64,000 nucleotides of DNA from Sisyra terminalis (lineage: Eukaryota > Arthropoda > Insecta > Neuroptera > Sisyridae): positions 48,990,630 to 49,054,629 of the forward strand of contig OY292274.1 of NCBI GenBank assembly GCA_958496175.1. Reading direction: 5' to 3'. The notes beneath the pieces are model-generated. The model saw only the letters and a list, made by a program, of their open reading frames with translations, did not search any database and was not told the origin of the DNA. Positions 12,413 to 22,848 of this stretch are shown piece after piece. Position 1 is the first letter of the stretch, and each line of letters begins with the position of its first letter. The position numbers were made by a program, and so were the translations under genes.

Positions 12413-12782
12413 ATTTATCTTCCAGATAAAATTTATTTTTGAAGATAGAGAAAACATGAGAATTTGTACCTAAAATTAGTGATATGTGTAGGATAAACGT
12501 GCAGAATCTAACAGATACATGCTTATCTATTAAAAAAATATCCTTAGTGTATGGCCTATCTTTCCATACATAAAAATAACGGCCCTCAGAAAAAGTTTTA
12601 CAAAGCCATACTTGTAAGGAGGGTAATTTTTTCATGGACAAATAAGCCTTAGGCTTATGATAACCATTTATAGGAAAAAAATATATTTTAGATAAATCCC
12701 ACACATATTATGAAGTGAAAATACGCCTAAAATACACATGTTTTCTCTGTCCTCTAGATTAAGTTTTATCTGGAAGATAAAT
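12413..12782. mobile_element. MITE with ~50-bp terminal inverted repeats
   Basis: The ends are inverted copies: ATTTATCTTCCAGATAAAA at the left (from 12413) and TTTTATCTGGAAGATAAAT at the right (to 12782). The similarity continues inward through an AGAGAAAACATG-type segment (about 12450-12461, matched at 12738-12750). Total length is about 370 bp. The minus-strand 102-codon open frame inside it has no recognisable domain and is probably incidental. The family was not identified and no target duplication was confirmed. Confidence 0.7.
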
Positions 12783-15700
12783 TTTATTATCTACAGTTCC
12801 TTGTCCTATTAATAACCACTGCGTAGATTTCGTTGATTTTGTTTAGTACTTGAGGTAATAACCAATTTTATTTTGAATTCATATTTTAGATTGAATAATT
12901 TTTCTGCCAAAAAATTATTATATTACACTTACTACGCAATAAGCGTGACAAAAAGTATCATATTTAAATATCATGTGGATCTTGTTGATTATAGATTTAC
13001 TTTATTGTTATAAAGTTAATAATGAAAAGTTAAAAAAAAAAAAACGTTACGACTATTGAAGTTTCAATTCAGCGCAGCATGCTATCTATACAGGGCAATA
13101 GTGTCTGCTGCATTTATGGATGATTCCATACAAGAATATGTTTTCTAAGGGCAATTTTTCTATTGTGATCCCCTCTTTAGCCGTTTTCTTTTCATCAACT
13201 CCTACATATTTTCAATGGGGTTCATATCAAAACTACTACCCTGGAGTAGGTTTAAAAAATGCTATTGTTTTAAAAAATGCTTTAATCATTACTTCTTTCT
13301 ATAAATAAACAAAAACAAATAATATTATATTTAATTTAGTAAATAACATTGATAATTGTAAAAAATCTTAAATGCATCTTGAAATTGACCAAAAACTGCA
13401 TATGTGAAAATAACGGTCCTTAAGGTGAAGAAATGGAGATATATAAGTCTTTTGATACTAGGAATTACCAGATATTTTCAATATTTTTTCTTTCTTAAGT
13501 CCCAGCATCTTTCAGCAGAGCTTATAATGAAGTCGAAGAGGAACAATCTTTCCTTGATATACTGATTTAGCATTTAAATGATGACTCGTTAGAATATCGT
13601 ATTTATATTATCAATTAAATCAATTTTTACAAACAAATATCTAGAAGCGTTCCTCGATTCAATGAATATTTAGTTTCAATTTGAACCATACCATTTGGGC
13701 ACTACAGAATACAATCGTTCAGGGTTGGTCAGTAAGTATAGAATGTAAAAATTTTCGCTAACTTAAAATCGAATGGGCAATTTATATCAGTATCATATTC
13801 TCATCATTCATCTTAACCATAATACATAATTAAGATAATTTATTTTCTCGCAGGACATCCCAGTTGTGGACAAATCTGGGTCATAAAACTTTTATTGCAT
13901 AATCGAAATTACAAATGTTGAAAAATTTAGAAAATTTATCAAACCATGCTTCAAATTTTTCAGATTGTATAAGGGGAATATCAAGTTTGGAAAAAACTAC
14001 TTCAGAAGCAAGTTTGAGCATTTTACAGTTACTAAACATTTCGTACAACTTCCAGGGCTACTCTTATTTTTAACAAGGATTCTTCTGCAGGAGAGAAGTA
14101 AGTAAATATGGTAGCATATTTTGTTTATATGAACAGAGATCTTAGCTCAAAACTTTCTTCGACTTAATAATTGATTTCGCTGGATTTCAGTAGCTATTTA
14201 ACCAAAAGTTCGAAAGTGATTTCAAAACCCATAAAGATTTTGAGATGCAATGGGGGAGTCTCAAAAGTCGATCACCATGGAACAATAATGTTTTAATGAT
14301 TCAAAATACAGTTTTTTTTTGAAAGCCACAATTTTAGTCAAACTAGATAATTAAAAGGGCCCTTATTATAATTCTATTTTTTTGTTCAAATCTCAATTTT
14401 TAATCGTTATGGAAGAGTTTTTCTGCTCCTGTTAACACATGTTAAGAGATTATAAATGTAAGCAAAAAAATGCACTATAAGTATTCTAATTACATTATTT
14501 CAACAACAATTTACTGAATAGATCGCTTCTTCGTACCATTGTAGCTATAACGGGTGAAAATATTAAGAATCGAACATGTCCTTGTGACTTTTCAAGGAGT
14601 ATCAATTTTTACTATTCGATCAATTTAAGAAAGAATGAGGTTGGGAACTTTTCATATGCTTAAATAGTTTCGAAATTATTTGGTTTGATTCCGATGAAGG
14701 TTAATTAAACACTTATTTTATAAAATTGCAAAATATTGATTTTTACGTACTTTTTTGCGTTTTCAATATTGTATGATTTGTAGATCTCGTGTAGAAAAGA
14801 ACACGAATGCACTTGTATATTTCGGTTGCACGTCATAAGCTTTAAGACTTTAGGTAAAAAAATTTTTTTTTTTTAAAACCGATTGAAGTAAATAAAATAC
14901 AGAAATAGTATAATAATGACGTTTACAAAGTGATTTTATGAGAATTTTCGATTTCTTAATGCATCACAAGAAACAAAGCAAAGAGAGACTTACATATAAT
15001 ATTTTACCCTCAAAGTGATCAGTTAGAGTATGGATTAGTATAGATTCAATATCGTAGCTGAAAATTCAAATGAATTTTCAAAATTATTTGAAAAAATAAT
15101 TGGAGAGTTTTTGTTCAAATATTTCCGTTGTAAAAGAAAACATAATTGGTTTGTATTTTTATAAAATTTTACGAATTTTTTAATATTTTGATTCAAAAGA
15201 AACTAAAATTAAAATATTCATCCTCTTAAAAAGTTTTCATTTCTGAGAAAAATTCAGTCAACACCTATTAAGTGGTATAACTTAAAGGGAAAACCCTTAA
15301 AAAAATTTTTAAAAAAATAAATTCCCAAACGGAAATAATAACTCTTATCAAATCGTACCTGTTTTTTCACCAATAAAAAAAATTATCCTAGATACTCTCG
15401 CTGATGAATTACTTTTATTATAATTTGACCACAATTTTAAAAATGGACTCAGTATTTTTTGAAATGTTTTAAAACACTAGCCAATTAAGTACCATGTTGC
15501 GAGTATTTGTAACGTGTTAGATAGTATTTCCCTAATAGTATTAACAACTGTTGTGTCTATGTTGTAATCCGACATATTTAGAGTTTCCAATTTGACTTCT
15601 GTCTGTTGAATTTGAAAGTTTGAATCCGGGATGAGGGCAACTGAATGAGAGTCATCCATTATTCGTAGCACATATGTCAGTTATTTGTAACTTAATTATC

Positions 15701-16160
15701 TGAGACACATATACTTGCAGTTTGGAGATATTTGGCTTTCATACTTTGAAACTTATCGCTAGAAGTTATAATTGAATTTTGAGAGATTCCAAACAAAAAA
15801 AAAAAAGCTTTTTGTGTTGAGTTAAGTATGAATTGTTGTAGTTGAAGCCACTTACCGCGTTTTGGTGGTCGAAAAGTTCAGGAAAAATTTTATGGAAAAC
15901 TTTTTTTTGAAAGCTTATAGCATAAACAACATATTTAGTACCAAGCACTCTTTCGCTGTAATTCGCTTTGTCTCTGCGCTGTAAAGTAACCTCACTCGGA
16001 AAACTTTTATGAAAGCCAATTAAAAAAATCACGAAATCAACTTTGCTACTTTTTTATATTTTTGTGGACTTTATTCGGCAGCATGACAACTTTCACAAAT
16101 GAATCCGACGAGTTTTTGGTATTTAAATGGTACCTAAAGTTTATCTAGATTTGAATTTTT
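12783..16160. other. Intergenic, no gene seen
   Basis: AT-rich, no recognised gene. Minus-strand frames at 15477-15671 and 15766-16032 are short and unrecognised. They lie next to the CpG-richer block at 16163-16440, so an exon of an unseen gene cannot be excluded. Confidence 0.45.
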
Positions 16161-16162
16161 GT

Positions 16163-16440
16163 CGAATCGAAAACACGAAAGCGAAAAAAGCGATGATTGA
16201 AACGGCGAACACGCGACCGAAATATCATGCTTTCGTTCGATGAGCTTTACTCTTCATTCAGTTGTAGGGATGTTTGAGCTTTTGTTGGCGCGTAAACGAA
16301 AATTTCCAAACCGGAACGAGCGTCGCGACGGCTGCGTCGCTACTGACAAAGTGAGTTTTGTCGACAGTTTGCGCCCGTTTCGCACTCATATACTTACGTG
16401 AATATGAGGGGGAGGCTTTCAGGACGCCGGCGCCATCATA
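16163..16440. promoter_or_regulatory. CpG-rich block, candidate promoter / non-coding first exon
   Basis: In a region otherwise dominated by A/T runs, this stretch is rich in CG dinucleotides (for example CGAGCGTCGCGACGGCTGCG near 16317). It contains an arthropod initiator match TCAGTT (A at 16260) and, about 95 bases downstream, a splice-donor-like AAAGTGAGTTTT (donor GT at about 16351). This could be the promoter and untranslated first exon of a gene whose coding exons were not found. It has no ORF of note. The call rests on composition and weak motifs only. Confidence 0.3.
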
Positions 16441-17085
16441 TGAAAAAACAAATATAAAATCGTAGCTTTTAAAAACTATAAGCTTTTAAAATATTACATT
16501 CAAAATCAACATGTTAATTCTAATCAACAAATTTTGAACAAAATTTTAAATTCATGAAATTCCTTTTCTCTTACTTAACTTGGAAGTTAAATTCAAAAGT
16601 TATAAGAAAGTTTTTAATCTTACATCTTTAAACTTAATATGTAGGTAGTTTGTAAGGATACTTGATTGACTAAAATGAGTACGTCTTATGATGAAAATGT
16701 TATATTTCCTTTTTATTGCATTTTTTGAAAAAAAAAAATAATATTTTTATATTTAAAATATTATCTTACGTATCTTGCTAGGTCTATAGTTCTTCTAAGC
16801 ATTTTAATAATCCAGTAAGCCAAAAAAAGTAACTCTTCACTCGTCAAAACAGAATAAATCGCACTCAAAGTCAACTGGTTCCAAAATATTCGCCTTGATA
16901 GCTAGGCCACCTGTAGAACAATGAAAAATTGTTATGTATTGAAAATTTTTGGTTTCTTAAATTTGGACGAATAGATTAATTTAAACATCCCAATATTCTT
17001 TTTAGCCGTTTTTTCGATTAATAATTAAAACTAACAGAAAGCCACTGTATTGCCAGGAATTTTTTTTTGGTATTAATAGACAAGC
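16441..17085. other. Intergenic, no gene seen
   Basis: AT-rich, no recognised feature before the nested elements that begin at 17086. Confidence 0.5.
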
Positions 17086-17140
17086 ATTTTCTCCTATAGT
17101 ACAAGTTTCAGAGGACTAGTATCAAATAAATGATTAAAAC

Positions 17141-17669
17141 AAGATGTTCATGAAGATACAGAAATGCCATCTGTAAAGGAGGAAATTCAAAGGTTTAGTA
17201 AAAAATACTTGACAAAACTAGATGATCATTCCAACCATCTCGCAATAAACTTATTGGACAACAGTGAGATGATAAGGTTACAAAATGGAATGTAATAAAG
17301 TTACCTGTTAGATTTTGTAACTAAACAAATATTCGTATTAACTATTTATTGCCAAATTATTCTTTCTTATAATATAGCTTTATTTTTATACATAACTTAT
17401 ATATTAATGTTTCACATTGTTATTAGCATTGATATTGCTATTATAGACGATTATTATTATTCTAATTGCTACTGTTGATTGTTTTTATGATTGTTGTTAT
17501 TGCTATAAGAATTACTATTATTGTTATTGTTACTATTGATTGTAAAAAATCTATATTGTACTTATACAGCACTAATCTACTGGGACTAGTGCTTACATGT
17601 GATTGTCTATGAATTGAACGTACTTATTGCAACCCTATGCAGATTGTACAATTTATTTGAAAATAAATA
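17141..17669 (+). pseudogene. Jockey-clade retrotransposon 3' end, nested
   Basis: A + strand frame (17143-17295) encodes the last 50 residues of a Jockey ORF2, including MPSVKEEIQRFSKKY and then NHLAINLLDNSE, ending at TAA 17293-17295. A T-rich triplet-like 3' UTR follows (17340-17545), and the copy ends in an A-rich tail (about 17660-17672). It is strongly 5'-truncated. AAAAC at 17136-17140 and again at 17670-17674 may be the target duplication. The sequences on either side of it join to match the uninterrupted right arm of the foldback element, so it inserted after that element was formed. Confidence 0.87.
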
Positions 17670-17678
17670 AAAACTAGA

Positions 17679-17734
17679 TGTTTACTCGCGACGTTTCGGC
17701 TTTTTGTTAAGCCTTCCTCAGGCGTTCATAAACA
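17679..17734 (-). ncRNA. Hammerhead ribozyme-like motif (intact core)
   Basis: Read on the minus strand: TGTTTA, TGAA, CGC, then core CTGAGGA (matches CUGANGA), then stem II GGCTT/AAGCC with loop AACAAA, then GAAAC, then GTC and GCG, AG, TAAACA. Stem I would be CGC/GCG plus TGTTTA/TAAACA separated by an internal loop, as in natural hammerheads with loop-loop contacts. Stem III is almost absent; the palindrome ACGT after GAA could pair with a second copy, fitting dimeric action as described for Penelope-like elements. Whether it cleaves is untested. Confidence 0.6.
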
Positions 17735-18058
17735 GTTGTTTTAACCTTGTCAACAATAATCCTTGTCCTGATCCATTTTATAAATACGGTACAGTTAATA
17801 AAAAATAATAATAATAGTTTCCAGGATACATAAAATTCAATAAAAATTTGTTATAAATGATACTGTTAATAAACCTAACCGCTTAGCAGAAGTGAATGTG
17901 AAGTGACTGTCAGCTGTGTTAAGCAATTAGGTTTATTATCAGTATCATTTATAACTTAATTTTTATGTGTCTTGGAAGCACTTATTATTTTTTATTAACT
18001 GTACTGTATTTATAATATTGATCATGACAAGAATTATTGTTGACAAGGTTAAAACGAC

Positions 18059-18114
18059 TGTTTATGAACGCCTAAGGAAGGCTTAACAAAAAGCCGAAAC
18101 GTCGCGAGTAAACA
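18059..18114 (+). ncRNA. Hammerhead ribozyme-like motif (mutated core)
   Basis: This is the inverted partner of the motif at 17679-17734, with the same stem I (TGTTTA/TAAACA and CGC/GCG), stem II (GGCTT/AAGCC) and GAAAC...GTC. The conserved CTGAGGA has become CTAAGGA at 18072-18078. The changed guanine is an invariant core position, so this copy is expected to be inactive. Confidence 0.55.
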
Positions 18115-19117
18115 TCTAGTATTAGTTATTTATTTGATCCTAGTCCTCTGAAACTTGTGTTCTAATCATCAAAAATCTGAAATTTTACAAAAATTTTCTC
18201 CTATAATAATATAAAATACAATGGCTCTCTGTCTTTCTGTCCATTTAATACTCTTAATACATTTAATAGAAATCTACAAATACAATTGGAGTTATTCTCT
18301 TTTTAATTAGTAGATAAGTGACTTTCCTTTGTTTTAATAGTAAACACAACACATAAGCAAATACAATTTTTAGCAAAAAGTGCCCAAAATTTACAAAACA
18401 ACTTCGATACAACTACCATAATGATTTTTGTAAAACAAATAAGAGTACAAACGCCCAATTCCACTATAGTAACATTTTTGTAATTGCTAACTATGAGGTT
18501 GAAACAAGGGGTTGAAATGTTTATTTTTTCAAAATTACACTAAACAACTCATATCTTTCCGAAAATTGAATTCGACAATTGTCCATCCAAATAAAATTTT
18601 CGATTGGTTTTTAGGTTGTATTCTGCTATCATCAACTGACGAATAATACTGATACCAATATTATTGAATATAATTGAAACCATACAAGTAATTTATAAGT
18701 CTCTAGATAAATTTTTATAACACTCACACGCTTCTTGTACATTATTTATAAATTAATACGTCAACGATAAATATTTTTTGTGATATTATCTTTTCATCAT
18801 TTGATTTGTCTTGATTTTTTTTTTGTTTTTACTTTTAGCAAATTTCAAACTGATCTGGAAGTAAGATAATAATAAAAAAATTGGTTCATTTTATCAGTTC
18901 CATTTACGATTATTTCTATTTCTTTTTATTAAACAAAAGGTTTGTGGAATATTCAACATTAATACCCGAATGAATGAACACTTTCCAAGATTTTAAAAAA
19001 GCATCTTAAAAATATGGGTATATTATATGCATTTATTGAGAGTAGTACTAATAACTAATCAATACAATTGTTCACGAATTTTAATGTTACCTTGACGAAG
19101 TTGCGGAAATCGGCTAG

Positions 19118-20034
19118 GACTAATATATATATTTGGTGTAGACTCAAGTGATGTTAAATTTATAATTTGTACAAGTAAGCTTATGTAATATAATATTAAA
19201 TAAAGCCAACATAAATAAATCAAACATTTGCTTCAAGTTTCTCGTATTATCGTTTACTTTTCGTATTAAACATAATTGTTTAATATTTAAATGCTTAAAA
19301 TCAAATAAAATTTTCATATTTGAACAAATTGAAATGAATTATTTTCAAGAAATGACAAAGAAAAATGAGTGTATCGTGAACTTCGTATGGTTCCATTATG
19401 TGTCACTATCTTATCACAATTCCCTTTTTATAAACTCAATTTTCTCTCTTGTTTTATTTATTTTTTTTTGCTGCCTTTCATTCAAAATAATAAAAATAAT
19501 TTTTATCATTCATAAATCCGGATTTATATTACTAACACAAAAGCCCCATTTCGTCCTATTAGACTTCAACTGGCACTTACTTGTATTACTTAGAAAAACC
19601 ATAGTCATAAATTGTTAGTGATACAGATTAACAATATTTAGAACAAACCTTAAGACTTTAAAATACTGGCAATTTGGAAAATAAAGAAAAAATATTTAGA
19701 AAAGGATAAAAACAATTACCAGAATAAGATCGGGAAATTGTAACACATTCAAGCAACTACATTGTTCAAATGTGGAAAGGTGAGCCTTCTTAACCATATA
19801 CTGAACTATCAAATGGTAAAAAAAAACAAACAAATATTTCGTTTAAAGAAGTACTGAAAAAAACACGAACATTCCCAGTAACCATCCAGTGCTTGACTAC
19901 TAGCCAATTGACCAAAACCATACAATTTTGAAGGACAAAAACTGTCAAAAATAAAAATAGGCTTATTTTAAAGCGGAATTATCCATTATATATATAGTAT
20001 ATATATAATATATAATATTTATAATTATATATAA
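19118..20034. other. Intergenic, no gene seen
   Basis: AT-rich. The plus-strand frame at 19334-19618 is hydrophobic because of T-rich codons and is not recognised. A block of alternating A/T (about 19985-20040) leads into the Jockey remnant. Confidence 0.5.
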
Positions 20035-20850
20035 TATACTTCCTTATACTCTAGTCATATCTGTCTAACCGTAGTTTTAGAGTGAGATGTGGTGTCGAGT
20101 ATTCTCCTCTCACTACCATACATGCTGGTGTTCCTCAGGGAAGTATCCTTGGACCTATCCTCTACAATATATACACTGCTGATATTCCAACCCACCCACA
20201 CTCCAAAATTTTTACATATGCTGATGACACAACTATTAGTTACAAGTCAAGAGCCAAAAAAGCCTCCGCCATAAAGCATCATCATCTTGATCTCATCTCG
20301 AAGTGGAGTCAAAAGTGGAAAATCAAGATAAACGAAAACAAATGTACCATAACAATGTTCACACTCAGACGACTAACCAACCCAACAATATACATAGACG
20401 ACAAAATAATACCAACTTCAAATAACGTACGATATCAAGGTTTCCATCTAGACAATCACCTCACGTGAACGACACACATCAAGACAAAATGACAGGAATT
20501 AAATAGACGGTACGGACTATTACGCAGGTTATTAGGACCTAATTCTATTCTTGACACTAAAAACAAATTAACATTATATAAAGCCTTAATTCAACCCAAT
20601 TGGACATACGGGGTAGAGCTGTGGGGTTCTGCCAAGTACTCCAACATTCAACGAATCCAATCCTTCCAATCAAAACTTCTCCCATCCAAATAACCCTCCA
20701 CGTCGATTGAAACGCCGATGGCCGCGAGATCTACTAAATGACTAATAGAAAGTCCCAACAATGGTTGTGTTCTTTCAACAAGTTCCAAGTTCAACTGTTC
20801 CTGATGAAGGATCACTCCTTACTAAGGGAACAGATTTATTTTATTTTATT
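20035..20850 (+). pseudogene. Jockey-clade reverse transcriptase remnant
   Basis: Strong reverse transcriptase motifs on the + strand: VRCGVEYSPL, then HAGVPQGSILGPILYNIYTADIP, with the catalytic YADDT (about 20217-20231), then KWSQKWKIKINENKC and VRYQGFHLD. Two in-frame TGA stops follow (near 20466 and 20490), after which the thumb region continues (LLRRLLGPNS, then LYKALIQPNWTYGVELWGSA). A deletion then joins to RLKRRWPRDLL, the typical end of Jockey ORF2, at about 20705-20735. The fragment is 5'-truncated and dead. It is better preserved than the copy at 4570-5500 and belongs to the same broad clade as those at 17141 and 41030. Confidence 0.93.
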
Positions 20851-22141
20851 TTGTGCGCATATTGCATAATATACAAGAATTTTGTATAGAAGGCAATAAT
20901 ATTTTAATAACAAAACAAAAAAAAATCATGAGTTGTAATATGTTTAATGTTCTTTTAGGTATGATTTTAAGTATGTAAAATACCATGTATATATTTAAAA
21001 AATTCACCAAATTTGCTATAATCAAGCATAAATAGATATTTATATATAAATATTTAATTATATATGTATTATTGATATTAATGAACCAATTTTCTCAAAT
21101 CAACTTGTAGGTAGTACGAAGTTCATCGGGTACTCAAGTTATTCATAAACAACCCAATATCACAGAATCACAAAGAATATAATGCTTATATTTGAGTTTC
21201 GGATTAGGTTGATTTAAAAATTAGGGGCGAAGAAAAAAGTTTGTAAATTTTAAAGAGAAACTGCTTTATATATTAGTAGTATTAATTTAAGCGTTCCTAA
21301 ATTATTTTCATGTATCTAATTATCTTTCTTTATATTATATTTGCAGATTAATATTGCAAATAATTGTACTCTAAAATCTATTACAGGTAGGAGTGGATCG
21401 AATTATATATCTAGAAAAATTTCCATGCTTCAAGTCAAGTGCTCATTGTTTAACTTGAATATAGACGTAAATAGTCCCACACAAAAAATCAGATATGTGA
21501 ATACTCATTTCATATTGTTTTATAAATTTTTAAAAATATTTCAATCAGGAAATGATATTATTTTATTATTATTCGACTAATTCAAAACTCACTATTGCAA
21601 TTTTTTCAGTGCTCATTAATTACATTTAATTGTAGTAATATTGCCAGTCCACAATTTCATTTATCTTTAATTTTATAAAAATTGTTTTTGAATTGAACAA
21701 ACTTAATTTTTAAGTTTTCTCTGCCAATTTTAAAGTATTTTTAATTCTAATCCTTACATTATAGTACACATATCGATAAACCTCGAATAACGTCAGTGTA
21801 CATACGTTCTATATTCAATAAACGAATTCATATTAGCTATGGGAGTGGCTTTGATAAATTTTCAAAATTTTAACAATCAAAACAAATGAACATCTTTAAA
21901 TGTCGTAATTCCATTGGTTGATGGCCTCTCGCATTGAACATAGAGCGAATGCTGTCATCAGATATTAGTGCAAAGCTCAAAACTTTCTTCCCGTAATAAC
22001 TAGGCGCTTCTCGGTTACTTTACTAAATATATTATGTTAAGTTTATTGATAGCTAACGAAAAATACTTTTCTGATTTTTTTTAAAATTTAGGAGAAATAG
22101 TATGAAATGAATACTTGGTTACCTATTTTTTTATAGTTATT
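20851..22141. other. Intergenic, no gene seen
   Basis: AT-rich sequence without recognised genes. The frame at 21341-21580 (+) has no known domain. Short A/T palindromic runs occur around 21030-21070. Confidence 0.5.
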
Positions 22142-22268
22142 TACCGTCGTTTTATAACTACTAAGGTCTTTAGCGACTCTATGGTTAATAAAAATGCGTA
22201 ATCAAGAAATATCGAAAATTTGCTCGATACAAGAATCGAACCCAACACCTTTCTTCGAACCCAACAGT
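22142..22268 (-). mobile_element. SINE copy, tRNA head truncated
   Basis: Reverse-strand match to the SINE at 5938-6614. The tail GTCGCTAAAGACCTTAGTAG and the body AAATTTTCGATATTTCTTGAT are present, and the B-box-like GGGTTCGATTC survives, but the A-box half of the tRNA head is missing. The sequence is continuous at the position where the other copy carries the RTE insertion, so this serves as the empty-site reference. Confidence 0.75.
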
Positions 22269-22432
22269 TTTCGTTTTTTTTATATGTACATATATTTACG
22301 ATTATGCACATAATCTATACTAATATATAAAATTCTTGCGTCTGTCTGTACATTTCGATTTTGAACCCAATTTTAGGGTAAATATTTGTTTCAAGAGGGC
22401 CTTATTCCGAATTTAACATTTTTAAAATTTTT

Positions 22433-22460
22433 TTCTGTCTGTCTGTCTGTCTGTCTGTGT
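22433..22460. repeat. TCTG/CTGT tetranucleotide microsatellite
   Basis: About six to seven tandem TCTG units directly after the 5' region of the Helitron-family copy. Similar CTGTC runs near the 5' ends of other copies suggest it arose within the element. Confidence 0.9.
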
Positions 22461-22783
22461 GTCCCGATTTAACTAAAGAACGGAACAACCGAATTTAATG
22501 AAATTTGGTATTAAGATACAACACACTTTTCCACAGACTATAGGCTACTTATCATTCCAAAAAAATAATAAGGGAAGGTATTCCCTAGGGATGAAAACAT
22601 AAATTTTTACACTAGACCGGTGACTTATATATCATTGGAAAGGTAATTTAAAGTTTGAAAATAATCTGTAAAAATATTTTTAGTTAAACTGATAAAAAGC
22701 ACAGTATATTCAATTTAAATTTTAAAACATTGCCTCTTTGAAATATAAACCTTTATATGTATAAAACACATAGTTGATGTTAA

Positions 22784-22848
22784 TAGCGTAATGGCTTAAG
22801 TTTCTGACATTCTGATCCTCCTTATTATAAAGACGTGGGTTCGGATCT
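22784..22848 (+). other. tRNA-like pol III module inside Helitron copy
   Basis: An A-box match TAGCGTAATGGC (22784-22795, 11 of 12 consensus positions) is followed 54 bases later (start to start) by a B-box-like GGTTCGGATCT (22838-22848). The arrangement recalls a tRNA-derived promoter. Related, more decayed versions occur in other Helitron-family copies (about 33385-33465, 37370-37465 on the minus strand, and possibly 62990-63110 on the minus strand). No intact cloverleaf could be drawn by eye, so it is not called a tRNA gene. Confidence 0.4.

Larger units (their letters stand above)
17099..18192. mobile_element. Foldback, Penelope-like element with paired hammerhead-like motifs
   Basis: A perfect 13-bp direct repeat, ATTTTCTCCTATA (17086-17098 and 18193-18205), flanks the unit. 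Inside, the left and right halves are inverted copies of each other over roughly 270 bp, running from CAGAGGACTAG near the ends through a GACGTTTCGG / CCGAAACGTC motif to a centre near 17890-17930. The CTGAGGA...GAAAC motif matches the hammerhead ribozyme core known from the terminal repeats of Penelope-like retroelements, which is the reason for the family assignment. No reverse transcriptase or GIY-YIG coding remains. The left arm is split by a Jockey 3' end at 17141-17669. A shortened relative lies at about 48855-49240. Confidence 0.7.
17092..19117 (+). mobile_element. Degenerate Helitron-like element, split by a nested insertion
   Basis: The 5' end resembles other Helitron-family starts in the window (TC, then a TATAATAATATAAAATAC-like tract, then CTCTCTGTCTTTCTGTCC at about 18224-18241). 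The 3' end reads GACGAAGTTGCGG...GGCTAG (CTAG at 19114-19117), a diverged version of the Helitron ends at 3058 and 24772. The first few bases (17092-17098) are separated from the rest (from 18206) by the foldback element at 17099-18192. No coding capacity. Support comes mainly from the repeated 3' end. Confidence 0.55.

Noticed and set aside
12396..12704. 102-codon minus-strand open frame
   Set aside because: It lies inside a MITE with clear inverted ends, has no recognisable domain and AT-driven composition.
15477..16032. Minus-strand frames next to the CpG-rich block, possible exons
   Set aside because: No domain, no convincing splice pairing, and codon composition is not distinct from the background.
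17340..17545. Interspersed TTATTG-like triplets, possible coding repeat or satellite
   Set aside because: It is the low-complexity 3' UTR of the nested Jockey fragment.
19334..19618. 94-codon hydrophobic plus-strand frame that could look like a membrane protein
   Set aside because: Hydrophobicity follows from T-rich codons in AT-rich DNA; no family resemblance, no splice or promoter context.
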